Source: a bacterium
GTDB lineage: Bacteria > Bacteroidota > Bacteroidia > Bacteroidales > Muribaculaceae
Direction: 5' to 3'
Assembly (NCBI GenBank): GCA_004563195.1
Contig: SFTJ01000022.1
Coordinates: 1 to 37,186, forward strand
DNA length: 37,186 bases
This document shows, piece by piece, positions 7,570 through 14,900 of the stretch; within the stretch, counting starts at the first letter, position 1; each line of letters starts with the position of its first letter. The position numbers were made by a program, and so were the translations under genes. The notes below the pieces were generated by a model that saw only the letters and a list, made by a program, of their open reading frames with translations, ran no database searches and was not told the origin of the DNA.

Positions 7570-8292
7570 ATGATAACCAATCTAAGTGTAAATATCAACA
7601 AGATTGCCACCCTGCGCAATGCTCGCGGAGGTAATCTGCCAAATGTGCAAGCTGTAGCAGTGGACTGCGAACGCTTTGGAGCACAAGGAATTACCGTACA
7701 CCCACGTCCCGATGAGCGCCATATTCGCCACGCCGACGTGTTTCTTTTGCGCCCGCTCGTTCGCACCGAATTCAACATCGAAGGTTACCCAAGTGCCGAC
7801 TTTATCGACCTTGTACTCAAAGCCAAACCCGAACAAGTGACATTGGTGCCCGATGCCCCCGACGCCCTCACTTCGTCGGCAGGTTGGGAAATTAAGCCCA
7901 ATTTCGACTTCCTTTGCGAGATAATCGACCGCTTTAAGGAAGCCGGCATACGCACAAGTCTGTTTGTAGGCACCGACATCGAAAACATAAAGTTGGCAGC
8001 CAAGACCGGCACCGACCGCGTGGAACTCTACACCGGACCATATGCCAAGGACTTCGAGACCAATCCCGAAGCCGCCGTAGCACCCTATGTTGAAGCCGCC
8101 AAAGCCGCTCACAACTGCGGTCTCGGCGTGAACGCAGGTCACGACCTCAACTTGAAGAACCTGAAATACTTCAAGCAACATGTGGGTTATCTCAACGAAG
8201 TGTCGATAGGACACTCGCTGATAGCCGATGCACTCTATATGGGCTTGGAAAAAACCATCAAAGCCTATAAAGAATGCCTCAACGGCAAATAA
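7570..8292 (+). CDS. pdxJ: Pyridoxine 5'-phosphate synthase
   Basis: PdxJ condenses 3-amino-2-oxopropyl phosphate with 1-deoxyxylulose 5-phosphate to make pyridoxine 5'-phosphate, closing the DXP-dependent vitamin B6 route. The 240-aa TIM-barrel protein shows LSVNINKIATLRNARGG (5-21), HPRPDERHI (about 44-52) with the substrate-binding Arg/His cluster, VTLVPDAP, and GLGVNAGHDLN near the C-terminal phosphate site. The ATG at 7570 directly precedes the conserved ITNLSVN strand. It is the first gene of a plus-strand run followed 73 nt later by exbB. The shared transcript would link B6 synthesis to TonB-type transport, but this may be only historical neighbourhood. Confidence 0.96.
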   Translation: MITNLSVNINKIATLRNARGGNLPNVQAVAVDCERFGAQGITVHPRPDERHIRHADVFLLRPLVRTEFNIEGYPSADFIDLVLKAKPEQVTLVPDAPDALTSSAGWEIKPNFDFLCEIIDRFKEAGIRTSLFVGTDIENIKLAAKTGTDRVELYTGPYAKDFETNPEAAVAPYVEAAKAAHNCGLGVNAGHDLNLKNLKYFKQHVGYLNEVSIGHSLIADALYMGLEKTIKAYKECLNGK

Positions 8293-8365
8293 CCCGGCAC
8301 ACATTACACCCCTAATAAAAAAACAAGAATTAAAATAACCCATTACAACTCCATAAACAAAGAAT

Positions 8366-9115
8366 ATGAATATCTTACTACAAATTCCCGATGCAGGAAT
8401 GACCGATACACTCGGCACAATGACTAACGCAGTAGCCGACACCGTGGCAACAGCCGCCGGACAACTCACTGAGGCTGCTCCGATAATCGAAGAAAAATTA
8501 TCAGTATGGGACCTCTGTCTCAAGGGTGGATGGATAATGATACCACTCGTGGTGCTATCGGTGGTGAGCATCTACATATTCATAGAGCGCTTCATAGCCC
8601 TGCGCAAAGCCGCTAAACGCGACGACTCATTTATGCAACGCATCAAGGACTACATACACGAAGGCGAAATAGAAAGCGCCATCAACTTATGCAAAAAGAC
8701 CAACACCCCCTATGCCCGCCTCATTCTTAAAGGCATAAGCCGCATAGGTCGCCCCATGAACGATGTGCTCGTGGCAATAGAAAACACCGGCAACCTCGAA
8801 GTGACAGCACTCGAAAAAGGCTTCACTTGGCTTGCCACCACAGCCTCGGGAGCACCTATGATAGGTTTCTTGGGCACAGTGACCGGTATGGTGCAAGCAT
8901 TCTTTGCCCTCGCAAGCGCCGGCAGCAACGCCAATGTAACCGTGCTCGCAAGCGGTATCTACGAAGCCTTGGTTACCACCGTGGCTGGTTTGATAGTGGG
9001 TATCATAGCCTTGTTTGCCTACAACTTCCTGGTGTCGCGCGTCAATAAGGTAATGAACCAGCTCGAAGCCAAGACAATGGAATTTATGGACCTCCTCAAC
9101 GAGCCCGCAAAGTAA
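8366..9115 (+). CDS. exbB: MotA/TolQ/ExbB proton channel family protein
   Basis: ExbB forms the inner-membrane proton channel that powers TonB-dependent outer-membrane transport. The 249-aa protein has an N-terminal periplasmic stretch, a first membrane helix around residues 55-78 (GGWIMIPLVVLSVVSIYIFI), a cytoplasmic loop, then two helices in the conserved C-terminal half. That half includes TTASGAPMIGFLGTVTGMVQAF and the final ALVTTVAGLIVGIIALFAYN. The GTVTGM and TTVAGL elements are hallmarks of the MotA/TolQ/ExbB family. It is followed by exbD after 56 nt and a TonB-like gene, which completes the complex. TolQ is the alternative reading, but no Tol-Pal partners are present. Confidence 0.9.
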   Translation: MNILLQIPDAGMTDTLGTMTNAVADTVATAAGQLTEAAPIIEEKLSVWDLCLKGGWIMIPLVVLSVVSIYIFIERFIALRKAAKRDDSFMQRIKDYIHEGEIESAINLCKKTNTPYARLILKGISRIGRPMNDVLVAIENTGNLEVTALEKGFTWLATTASGAPMIGFLGTVTGMVQAFFALASAGSNANVTVLASGIYEALVTTVAGLIVGIIALFAYNFLVSRVNKVMNQLEAKTMEFMDLLNEPAK

Positions 9116-9171
9116 AATTTCATATCAAAAACAAAAACAATACGACAATAATATTAATCCATATATAAGCG

Positions 9172-9651
9172 ATGGCATTAAAGAAACAACATGAGATGAT
9201 GTCGATATTCAGTATGGCGTCGATGACCGACGTTATATTCCTGTTGCTCATCTTCTTTATGGTAACATCCACCTTTGTGTTCCCATCGGCACTCGAAGTA
9301 AACCTGCCACAGAGCAGCGAACAGTCGGCCATCAAACCCGGCACCCGAGTGTATATCGACAAGGAACTCTGCATCTATGCAACAATCGACGAAACCGAAC
9401 CCAAGCCACTTCCCGCCGACCAACTGATGGGATTTCTGCAACTCGTGCAGCAAACCGCGCCCGAGAAATTTGTAGCCCTCTATGCCGACGAAGAAGTGCC
9501 CTACGGCAAGATAGTAGACATCCTCGACAAAGGCTCGCGATGCGGCTTGAAAATAGTGCTCGCCACCAAACCCGCATCATCGCAATACGCCACCCCCGAC
9601 AACACCGAGGACGCCACCACTACCCCTGACGACCAACCACAAACAATGTAA
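9172..9651 (+). CDS. exbD: ExbD/TolR family biopolymer transport protein
   Basis: ExbD is the single-helix partner that carries the proton-translocating Asp of the ExbB-ExbD motor. In this 159-aa protein the helix is MTDVIFLLLIFFMVTSTF, starting near residue 18, with Asp20 in the invariant position. The periplasmic domain follows with LEVNLPQSSEQ, a typical ExbD/TolR strand, and a KFVALYADEEVPYGKIVDIL element. The C-terminus is an unusual Thr/Asp/Pro-rich tail that is probably disordered. It lies 16 nt before the TonB-like gene, indicating translational coupling or at least cotranscription. Confidence 0.9.
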   Translation: MALKKQHEMMSIFSMASMTDVIFLLLIFFMVTSTFVFPSALEVNLPQSSEQSAIKPGTRVYIDKELCIYATIDETEPKPLPADQLMGFLQLVQQTAPEKFVALYADEEVPYGKIVDILDKGSRCGLKIVLATKPASSQYATPDNTEDATTTPDDQPQTM

Positions 9652-9667
9652 CCACTAACCCGAAACA

Positions 9668-10483
9668 ATGAAATCGAACAAGAATACAATATTAGCTATC
9701 ATAGTGACACTGCTCTTTCACGTGTTGCTGGTGCTTATTCTTGTTACTTCACACCTCACATATACATGGCCACCAAAGGATGCCATCGAACTCGAAAAAC
9801 TCCCCCAAGAGGAGATAATGTTCGGCGGCGAATTTGTGCAACTCGGCAATGTGGAAGCACCGGCAAGCCAAGACCTTGCCCAAACCTCACCGGCCGAAGC
9901 TCCCGCCAAAGCCGATGAGCCCAAAGTAGAAGGTCACGACCTCAAGGATGCCGGCGAAGCGCAGGACAAACCCAAACAAGTGGTGACCACAAAGCAAGAA
10001 TCGCCCATGAAGGTGCAGAAGAAAGAAGAACCCAAAAAGACCGAGCCCAAAGGCACCACAAAGTCGGAACAAACCGAAGCCGACAAGACCAAGGCTCAGC
10101 AAGAAGCACAGCGCAAGCAAATAGCAAGCAGAATGAAATTCGGCAGCACCAACGGCTCGGGTAGTGGACAGACAGGCTCGCCCAACGGCAACAGCGACAG
10201 CGGCGCCCGTAGTGGCAAACCCGGTATCGGAGGCCTCGGCGGTTACACACTCGACCACTGGAGCCGCCCCACAAGCTCCGTAGAAGGCACCATCATCATC
10301 AGTGTGAAAGTAAATGCCCGCGGCAATGTCACCTCGGCATCCTACGCAGGAGGCTCAGGCTCGGCAGCAGCCAACATAGCAGCACGCAACAGCTGCATAG
10401 CCGCCGCCAAAGCATCTACATTCTCCGTGCCTAAAAACACCACCACCGACGCCGTAGGCACCATAACCTACCGCTTCGAATAA
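9668..10483 (+). CDS. TonB-like energy transducer
   Basis: The 271 aa are built like TonB/TolA. A short cytoplasmic start is followed by one membrane helix (about 8-27, ILAIIVTLLFHVLLVLILVT). Next is a long extended periplasmic linker rich in Lys, Glu, Pro and Ala (about 60-150), then a Gly/Ser-rich hinge (about 158-190). The C-terminal domain, with SSVEGTIIISVKVNARGNVT and a closing TITYRFE strand, has the TonB beta-sheet character. It would convey energy from ExbB-ExbD to outer-membrane receptors. The His in the helix (LLFHVLL) fits the TonB SxxxH-type anchor. A 17-bp terminator hairpin 36 nt after the stop closes the operon. TolA is the alternative name. Confidence 0.85.
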   Translation: MKSNKNTILAIIVTLLFHVLLVLILVTSHLTYTWPPKDAIELEKLPQEEIMFGGEFVQLGNVEAPASQDLAQTSPAEAPAKADEPKVEGHDLKDAGEAQDKPKQVVTTKQESPMKVQKKEEPKKTEPKGTTKSEQTEADKTKAQQEAQRKQIASRMKFGSTNGSGSGQTGSPNGNSDSGARSGKPGIGGLGGYTLDHWSRPTSSVEGTIIISVKVNARGNVTSASYAGGSGSAAANIAARNSCIAAAKASTFSVPKNTTTDAVGTITYRFE

Positions 10484-10519
10484 CCCCTTCGGCTATCATT
10501 AATATTATTAATATTCAGC

Positions 10520-10563
10520 CACACCTACCACCTTGCTGAGCAAGGTGGTAGGTGTGCTTTTTT
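10520..10563 (+). terminator. Strong rho-independent terminator of the tonB operon
   Basis: A perfect 17-bp stem (10520-10536 with 10540-10556) closes on a TGA loop and is followed by a C and six T (10558-10563). This ends the pdxJ-exbB-exbD-tonB transcription unit before the yfhO promoter. Confidence 0.9.
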
Positions 10564-10616
10564 GCCCTTTATATGCCGCTATAGCAAGAGCATTGGCGGG
10601 TGTTTTGCATTATTGT

Positions 10617-10647
10617 TTTCTACTTTATCGATAATTTTGTACCTTTA
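10617..10647 (+). promoter_or_regulatory. Candidate yfhO promoter
   Basis: TACCTTTA (10640-10647) matches seven of eight positions of TAnnTTTG. TTTC (10617-10620) lies 19 nt upstream. The expected start near 10653 gives a short leader before the ATG at 10675. Confidence 0.4.
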
Positions 10648-10674
10648 CGCAAAATTAGATTAATAGCGCTAAAA

Positions 10675-13179
10675 ATGGAAAAAATATTCAATCTGTTGAA
10701 GAGTCGCACGGCTCTAACTACCATCATTGCATTGCTGATATTTGCCGGCTTGTCGTGGGCATATTTCTATCCCGACGATGTGATGGGCAATGTGTTGCAA
10801 CAGCACGATGTAACTCAAGGTTTGGCCAACGGTCAGGAGATTAAGCAATATCAAGCTGAAACCGGCGAAGTGTCCTATTGGACCAACTCGCTGTTCTCGG
10901 GTATGCCTACATTCCAAATCTCGCCTTCATATCAGAGCACTTCGCTGCTTTCGGTAGTGAATAAAGTGCTTGGACTGGGTTTCCCGTCACCGGTCAACAT
11001 ACTGTTTATCATGATGGTAGGGTTCTTTATACTCATGCTTGCATTCGATGTGAAATGGTATATAGCAGTGCTTGGAGCCATAGCCTATGCATTTTCGAGT
11101 TATTTCTTCATACTCATAGGTGCGGGCCATATATGGAAATATGTCACTTTGGCTTACATACCACCCACTATAGCAGGCATAGTGTGGGCTTATCGCGGTA
11201 AGGTGCTCACCGGCAGTGCTGTGGCAGCGCTATTTGCTGCAGTGCAAATATCGTGGAACCATGTGCAGATGACTTATTATTTCCTCTTTGTGATAGTGGC
11301 AATAGCTGTGGCTTATCTCATAGCGGCTCTTAAAAACAAGACCGTGAAACAGTGGCTCACAGCCACCGGCGCACTTGCCGTGGCTGCTGTGCTTGCCGTG
11401 GCTGCCAATGCGCCAAACCTCTATAACACCTATGCTTACAGCAAACTCACTATGCGTGGCGGGCACTCCGAACTGACTTCGGCTGCCGCCAACAGCACCA
11501 ACGGCGGACTCGACAAAGATTATATCACCGCATGGAGCTACGGACGCTCCGAAACATTCACCTTGCTTGTACCCAATGTGGCAGGCGGTGCCACCATCAA
11601 GCCCGAAAAGGGTGTGAACCGCATGCTGAGCATGAGCGAAACACCTCAAGCCAAGCAGATGGTGGCTGAGGGCAAAATATCGGCCGAAGATGCTCAAGTG
11701 ATTTCGCAGTTTCCGCAATATTTCGGCGACCAACCTATGACCAACGGTCCGGTGTATGTGGGCGCGCTCATCTGCGCTCTATTCCTGCTCGGATGCATCA
11801 CCGTGAAAGGTCCGCTCAAGTGGTGTCTGCTTGTGGTTACCATCTTCACCGTGCTATTGTCGTGGGGTCATAACTTAATGTGGCTCACCAACTTGATGAT
11901 TGACCACTTCCCAATGTACAACAAATTCCGCACAGTGGCGAGCATACTCGTGGTGGCTGAGTTTACTATGCCACTCATAGCCATGCTTGCCTTGCAGCAA
12001 ATGATAACCGACCCCGACTGGAAGAAGAAGCACTTCCGTGCATTTCTTTGGTCGATGGGTGTATGCATAGTGCTCTGCTTGATGTTCTATATGGTGCCGA
12101 GCATGTTCAGCCTCTACAGCCAAGGCGAACGCCAGCAATTTGTGGAAACCGGTGTGATGCAACAATATCCCACCATCTTCGCCGCGCTCGAATCGGTGCG
12201 ACAGGCAGTGATTTCGGCCGACGCATTGCGCTCGCTTATAGTGCTTGTGCTCGGCGCAGCTGCGCTATATCTTCTCATCGACCGCAAAATCAAAGCAAAA
12301 TATGCCGTTCTGGCAGTGGCTGTGATTACACTTGCCGACCTCTACACCGTGAACAAGCGTTATCTCAACACCGACTCGTTTGCCACTCCTACAGAGAATC
12401 AGGCAAGTTTTGAACCTCGTGCCGTCGACCGTCAGATTTTGGCTGATACAGCCATCAACTATCGCGTGCTCGACCAGCCTCGCTTCAGCGATGCCGCTCC
12501 ATCGTATTTCCATAAGCATATAGGTGGCTACCATGCAGCCAAACTCACTCGTTATCAAGACCTTATCGACCATCAGATAAGCAAAGGCAACGCCGAGGTA
12601 ATGAATATGCTCAACACCAAATATGTGATTGTCAACGACGAGCAAGTATATGTCAACGACCAAGCTTTGGGCAATGCCTGGTTTGTGGACACACTCACCT
12701 ATGTGACTACGCCCAACGAGGAAATGGAGGCTTTGAACACCATCCACGCAGCCACACAGGCGGTAGCCGACAAGCAGTTTGAGCCAACACTCGGAGCGGC
12801 ACAGCAAGTGGCTCCCGGCGACACCATCTACGAGACCACCTATGCCCCCAACCGCCTCACCTACTGCGCTCGCTCGGCAAAGGGCGGTGTGGCAGTGTTC
12901 TCCGAGATATTCTTCCCATGGGGTTGGAAGGCCACCATCGATGGCGAGGAAGCGCCCATAGCACGCGTCAACTATGTGCTTCGCGCGCTGAAAGTGCCTG
13001 CGGGCCATCACACCATCGAATTCAGCTTCGAGCCACAGTCGGTGAAAACTACCGACAATATTGCCACCGTAGCCATCATTCTCATTTATCTTTCGATATT
13101 GGTGGCACTCAATGTGGGAGTATATCGCCGCCTGCGCAGCGCCAATGCCTCGCAGGATGAGAATAATAAGGAGAATTAA
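10675..13179 (+). CDS. YfhO family multi-spanning membrane protein
   Basis: This 834-aa protein begins with an amphipathic segment and a membrane helix (SRTALTTIIALLIFAGLSWA). It then has a luminal loop with FPSPVNILFIMMVGFF and a dozen or so helices, followed by a large C-terminal extracytoplasmic domain that ends in a last helix (VAIILIYLSILVALNVGVY). The pattern and motifs such as NTKYVIVND and EIFFPWGWKATIDG belong to YfhO, a GT-C-fold membrane protein. In Firmicutes YfhO is linked to glycosylation of lipoteichoic acid; in Bacteroidales the acceptor is unknown. An in-frame start exists at 10600, but the ATG at 10675 is chosen because it sits just after the promoter and starts the typical N-terminus. 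The next gene overlaps its end by 23 nt. Confidence 0.85.
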   Translation: MEKIFNLLKSRTALTTIIALLIFAGLSWAYFYPDDVMGNVLQQHDVTQGLANGQEIKQYQAETGEVSYWTNSLFSGMPTFQISPSYQSTSLLSVVNKVLGLGFPSPVNILFIMMVGFFILMLAFDVKWYIAVLGAIAYAFSSYFFILIGAGHIWKYVTLAYIPPTIAGIVWAYRGKVLTGSAVAALFAAVQISWNHVQMTYYFLFVIVAIAVAYLIAALKNKTVKQWLTATGALAVAAVLAVAANAPNLYNTYAYSKLTMRGGHSELTSAAANSTNGGLDKDYITAWSYGRSETFTLLVPNVAGGATIKPEKGVNRMLSMSETPQAKQMVAEGKISAEDAQVISQFPQYFGDQPMTNGPVYVGALICALFLLGCITVKGPLKWCLLVVTIFTVLLSWGHNLMWLTNLMIDHFPMYNKFRTVASILVVAEFTMPLIAMLALQQMITDPDWKKKHFRAFLWSMGVCIVLCLMFYMVPSMFSLYSQGERQQFVETGVMQQYPTIFAALESVRQAVISADALRSLIVLVLGAAALYLLIDRKIKAKYAVLAVAVITLADLYTVNKRYLNTDSFATPTENQASFEPRAVDRQILADTAINYRVLDQPRFSDAAPSYFHKHIGGYHAAKLTRYQDLIDHQISKGNAEVMNMLNTKYVIVNDEQVYVNDQALGNAWFVDTLTYVTTPNEEMEALNTIHAATQAVADKQFEPTLGAAQQVAPGDTIYETTYAPNRLTYCARSAKGGVAVFSEIFFPWGWKATIDGEEAPIARVNYVLRALKVPAGHHTIEFSFEPQSVKTTDNIATVAIILIYLSILVALNVGVYRRLRSANASQDENNKEN

Positions 13180-13906
13180 AAAACTTCTGTCATTTGATAC
13201 TGTTTTGAGCCGTTTTTCGCACTTATTCAGTTCGTTGGGCCGACTTCGTCGCAGCCGTGGCTTTGGTGTTCATTCGCCATTTGCCTTTCGCTTTGTGCTC
13301 AATGTGATGTGCCAAAAACACGGCTACTATGCCTACAAAACCATAGAGCACTTGCACTTCTATGCCACACGATTGGCTCGGCATAAGCCGTGGCGAAGTG
13401 ATGTGATGCCACTCTGCGAAGCAAAAGCACTGTTTCGCATCGTCAACTACTACAATCCGTCGCATCTGCTCCACTTAGGCTCCACGGCGGGTTTATCGGT
13501 GGCTGTGACGGCATTGCCGAGCAGCAAAAGCCGTCATCTGCTCTATGTGCCGGGGGCGGAGTGCACCGATATGCTCACATCATGTGCCGATAGGGTGGAT
13601 AAAGAGCGAAATATGGCTGCTGTGGCTAAGCATTACACCCAAATCATTGCCGAAAGCAGCGAAAAGCCATTTGTGACCATCGATCTTAAAGAAGCCGAGC
13701 CGCAAGCCGAAGCAGTGGTGCGCCACGCCGTAGACAGCGGTGGCGTGATAGTGTTCTGCAATACCGCTAAGGGCAGTGAGTCGCTGCGACTGAGCGATAT
13801 GTGCCGCCAATATGCCCGTCGAGGCATGTGGTTTGGCAATCACCACGTGGGTGTGATGGTGGCAAACCCCAAATTGCCGCGGCAGGACTTTATGCTATGG
13901 CTCTGA
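13157..13906 (+). CDS. SAM-dependent methyltransferase-like protein of Bacteroidetes type
   Basis: This 249-aa protein has a basic N-terminus and then RSRGFGVHSPFAFRFV, a G-x-G-(I/V)-HSP-F signature I associate with a Bacteroidetes family annotated as class I SAM-dependent methyltransferases. A glycine-bearing strand-turn, LLHLGSTAGLSVAV (about residues 113-126), sits where the SAM-binding motif I would be. Later acidic and NPP-type catalytic motifs are not evident, so activity and substrate are open. The chosen ATG (13157) overlaps the yfhO end by 23 nt, implying translational coupling; an ATG at 13145 is also possible. Its tight link to yfhO and the following glycosyltransferase-like gene suggests envelope or glycan work. 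Confidence 0.6.
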   Translation: MRIIRRIKKLLSFDTVLSRFSHLFSSLGRLRRSRGFGVHSPFAFRFVLNVMCQKHGYYAYKTIEHLHFYATRLARHKPWRSDVMPLCEAKALFRIVNYYNPSHLLHLGSTAGLSVAVTALPSSKSRHLLYVPGAECTDMLTSCADRVDKERNMAAVAKHYTQIIAESSEKPFVTIDLKEAEPQAEAVVRHAVDSGGVIVFCNTAKGSESLRLSDMCRQYARRGMWFGNHHVGVMVANPKLPRQDFMLWL

Positions 13907-13934
13907 TGTTCAATACATTATTCAAGACTCGTTT

Positions 13935-14759
13935 ATGAAGATTATAAAAATAGAAGGCGACTTGGCAGAGCAGATGTTTCAGTATGCTCTGTATTGCCGT
14001 TTCCGCGCCGAGGGAGCCGACGTGGCACTCGATGCACCACGCAGCTTTATCGATACGAAATTATTTGCGCTTGGTAATGCCGTGCAAGCCACATCGGCAC
14101 AGATTGCCGCACTGCGCGGGTCGGCAGTGGGTCGCATCAAAGAGGCTCTGAAGTTATCGAAATCAGGCGATAAGGTGATAACCGACTCATTCGGAGTATA
14201 CTCGCGCCAAGCCATAGATGCCACCGAGGGCTATTATCGCGGCACTTGGGCATCGCAGCGCTATTTCGAGCCGGTGGCCGATGAAGTGGCGGCTACTTTT
14301 GTGGCGTCTGCCGAAAAACTCTCACCCGAGGCTCGCAGCGTGCTTGCCGAGATAGAACAATGCGATGCCGAAACCGTGGCTCTGCATGTGCACAAACCCA
14401 CATCGCCTCAAAACACCTGCACCACCGACTACTACAATTGGGCAATAGCCAACATACGCACCTATGTGCCCGAAGCACGGTTTTTTGTGTTTTCCACCGA
14501 TGTGGAACTCGCCCGACAGTGCCTTATGCTGCCCGACGGCAGCCGATTGGTAGACTGCAGCAAATGGAGCGATTTCGACCTGATGCAGACCATGCTGCGG
14601 GCAAGTCATAACATCGGCGCCAACACACTGCTATCGTGGTGGGCGGCTTGGCTGAACCCCAATCCCGACAAAATAACAATAGTACCGGCCCGCTGGACAC
14701 CCTCAGGCACCCCACCCGACCTTATTCCCATCTACTGGACCGCTATCCCCACCACATAA
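13935..14759 (+). CDS. GT11 (alpha-1,2-fucosyltransferase-like) protein with degraded donor motif
   Basis: The 274 aa follow the GT11 plan. An N-terminal QMFQYALYCRF segment (13-23) is present, then GYYRGTWASQRYFEPV (99-114), FFVFSTDVELAR (183-194), and a C-terminal SWWAAWLNP (234-242) with ITIVPARW. Active GT11 enzymes transfer fucose from GDP-fucose and carry GGxGNQ at the N-terminus and HxRRGDY for GDP binding. Here these read EGDLAEQ (7-13) and HVHKPTS (151-157), so the Arg-Arg-Gly-Asp core and the Asn are gone while the frame remains open. I infer loss of fucosyl transfer or a new role. It is 28 nt after the methyltransferase-like gene, probably the last gene of the yfhO unit. Confidence 0.75.
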   Translation: MKIIKIEGDLAEQMFQYALYCRFRAEGADVALDAPRSFIDTKLFALGNAVQATSAQIAALRGSAVGRIKEALKLSKSGDKVITDSFGVYSRQAIDATEGYYRGTWASQRYFEPVADEVAATFVASAEKLSPEARSVLAEIEQCDAETVALHVHKPTSPQNTCTTDYYNWAIANIRTYVPEARFFVFSTDVELARQCLMLPDGSRLVDCSKWSDFDLMQTMLRASHNIGANTLLSWWAAWLNPNPDKITIVPARWTPSGTPPDLIPIYWTAIPTT

Positions 14760-14823
14760 CCACGCAAAACTGTGCGGCGCGACTTTTTTTTTACCGTATA
14801 AGCCTATGTGTTATTGCCAAAAA

Positions 14824-14855
14824 TTTGCTGAAAATTATAAAAATCACTAACTTTG
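14824..14855 (+). promoter_or_regulatory. mutS promoter (full consensus)
   Basis: TTTG (14824-14827), 20 nt, then TAACTTTG (14848-14855) is an exact fit to the Bacteroidetes -33/-7 consensus. The predicted start near 14861 gives a leader of about 40 nt. A five-codon reading frame (ATG at 14869, TAA at 14884-14886) lies in that leader, just before the GTG start of mutS. Confidence 0.75.
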
Positions 14856-14900
14856 CTTTTCGGCAAATATGAAGAATAAACTATAATTCGACAGCAACAA

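Noticed and set aside
7582..8571. Long open frame (329 codons) opposite pdxJ and the start of exbB
   Set aside because: It lies antisense to two strongly conserved genes, has an implausible Cys/Gly/Val-rich composition and no family likeness; it is a mirror effect of codon use.
14763..14792. Possible terminator after the GT11-like gene: CGCA/TGCG hairpin then nine T
   Set aside because: The T-run is good but the stem is only 4 bp and 7 nt separate it from the T-run; too weak to list as a feature.
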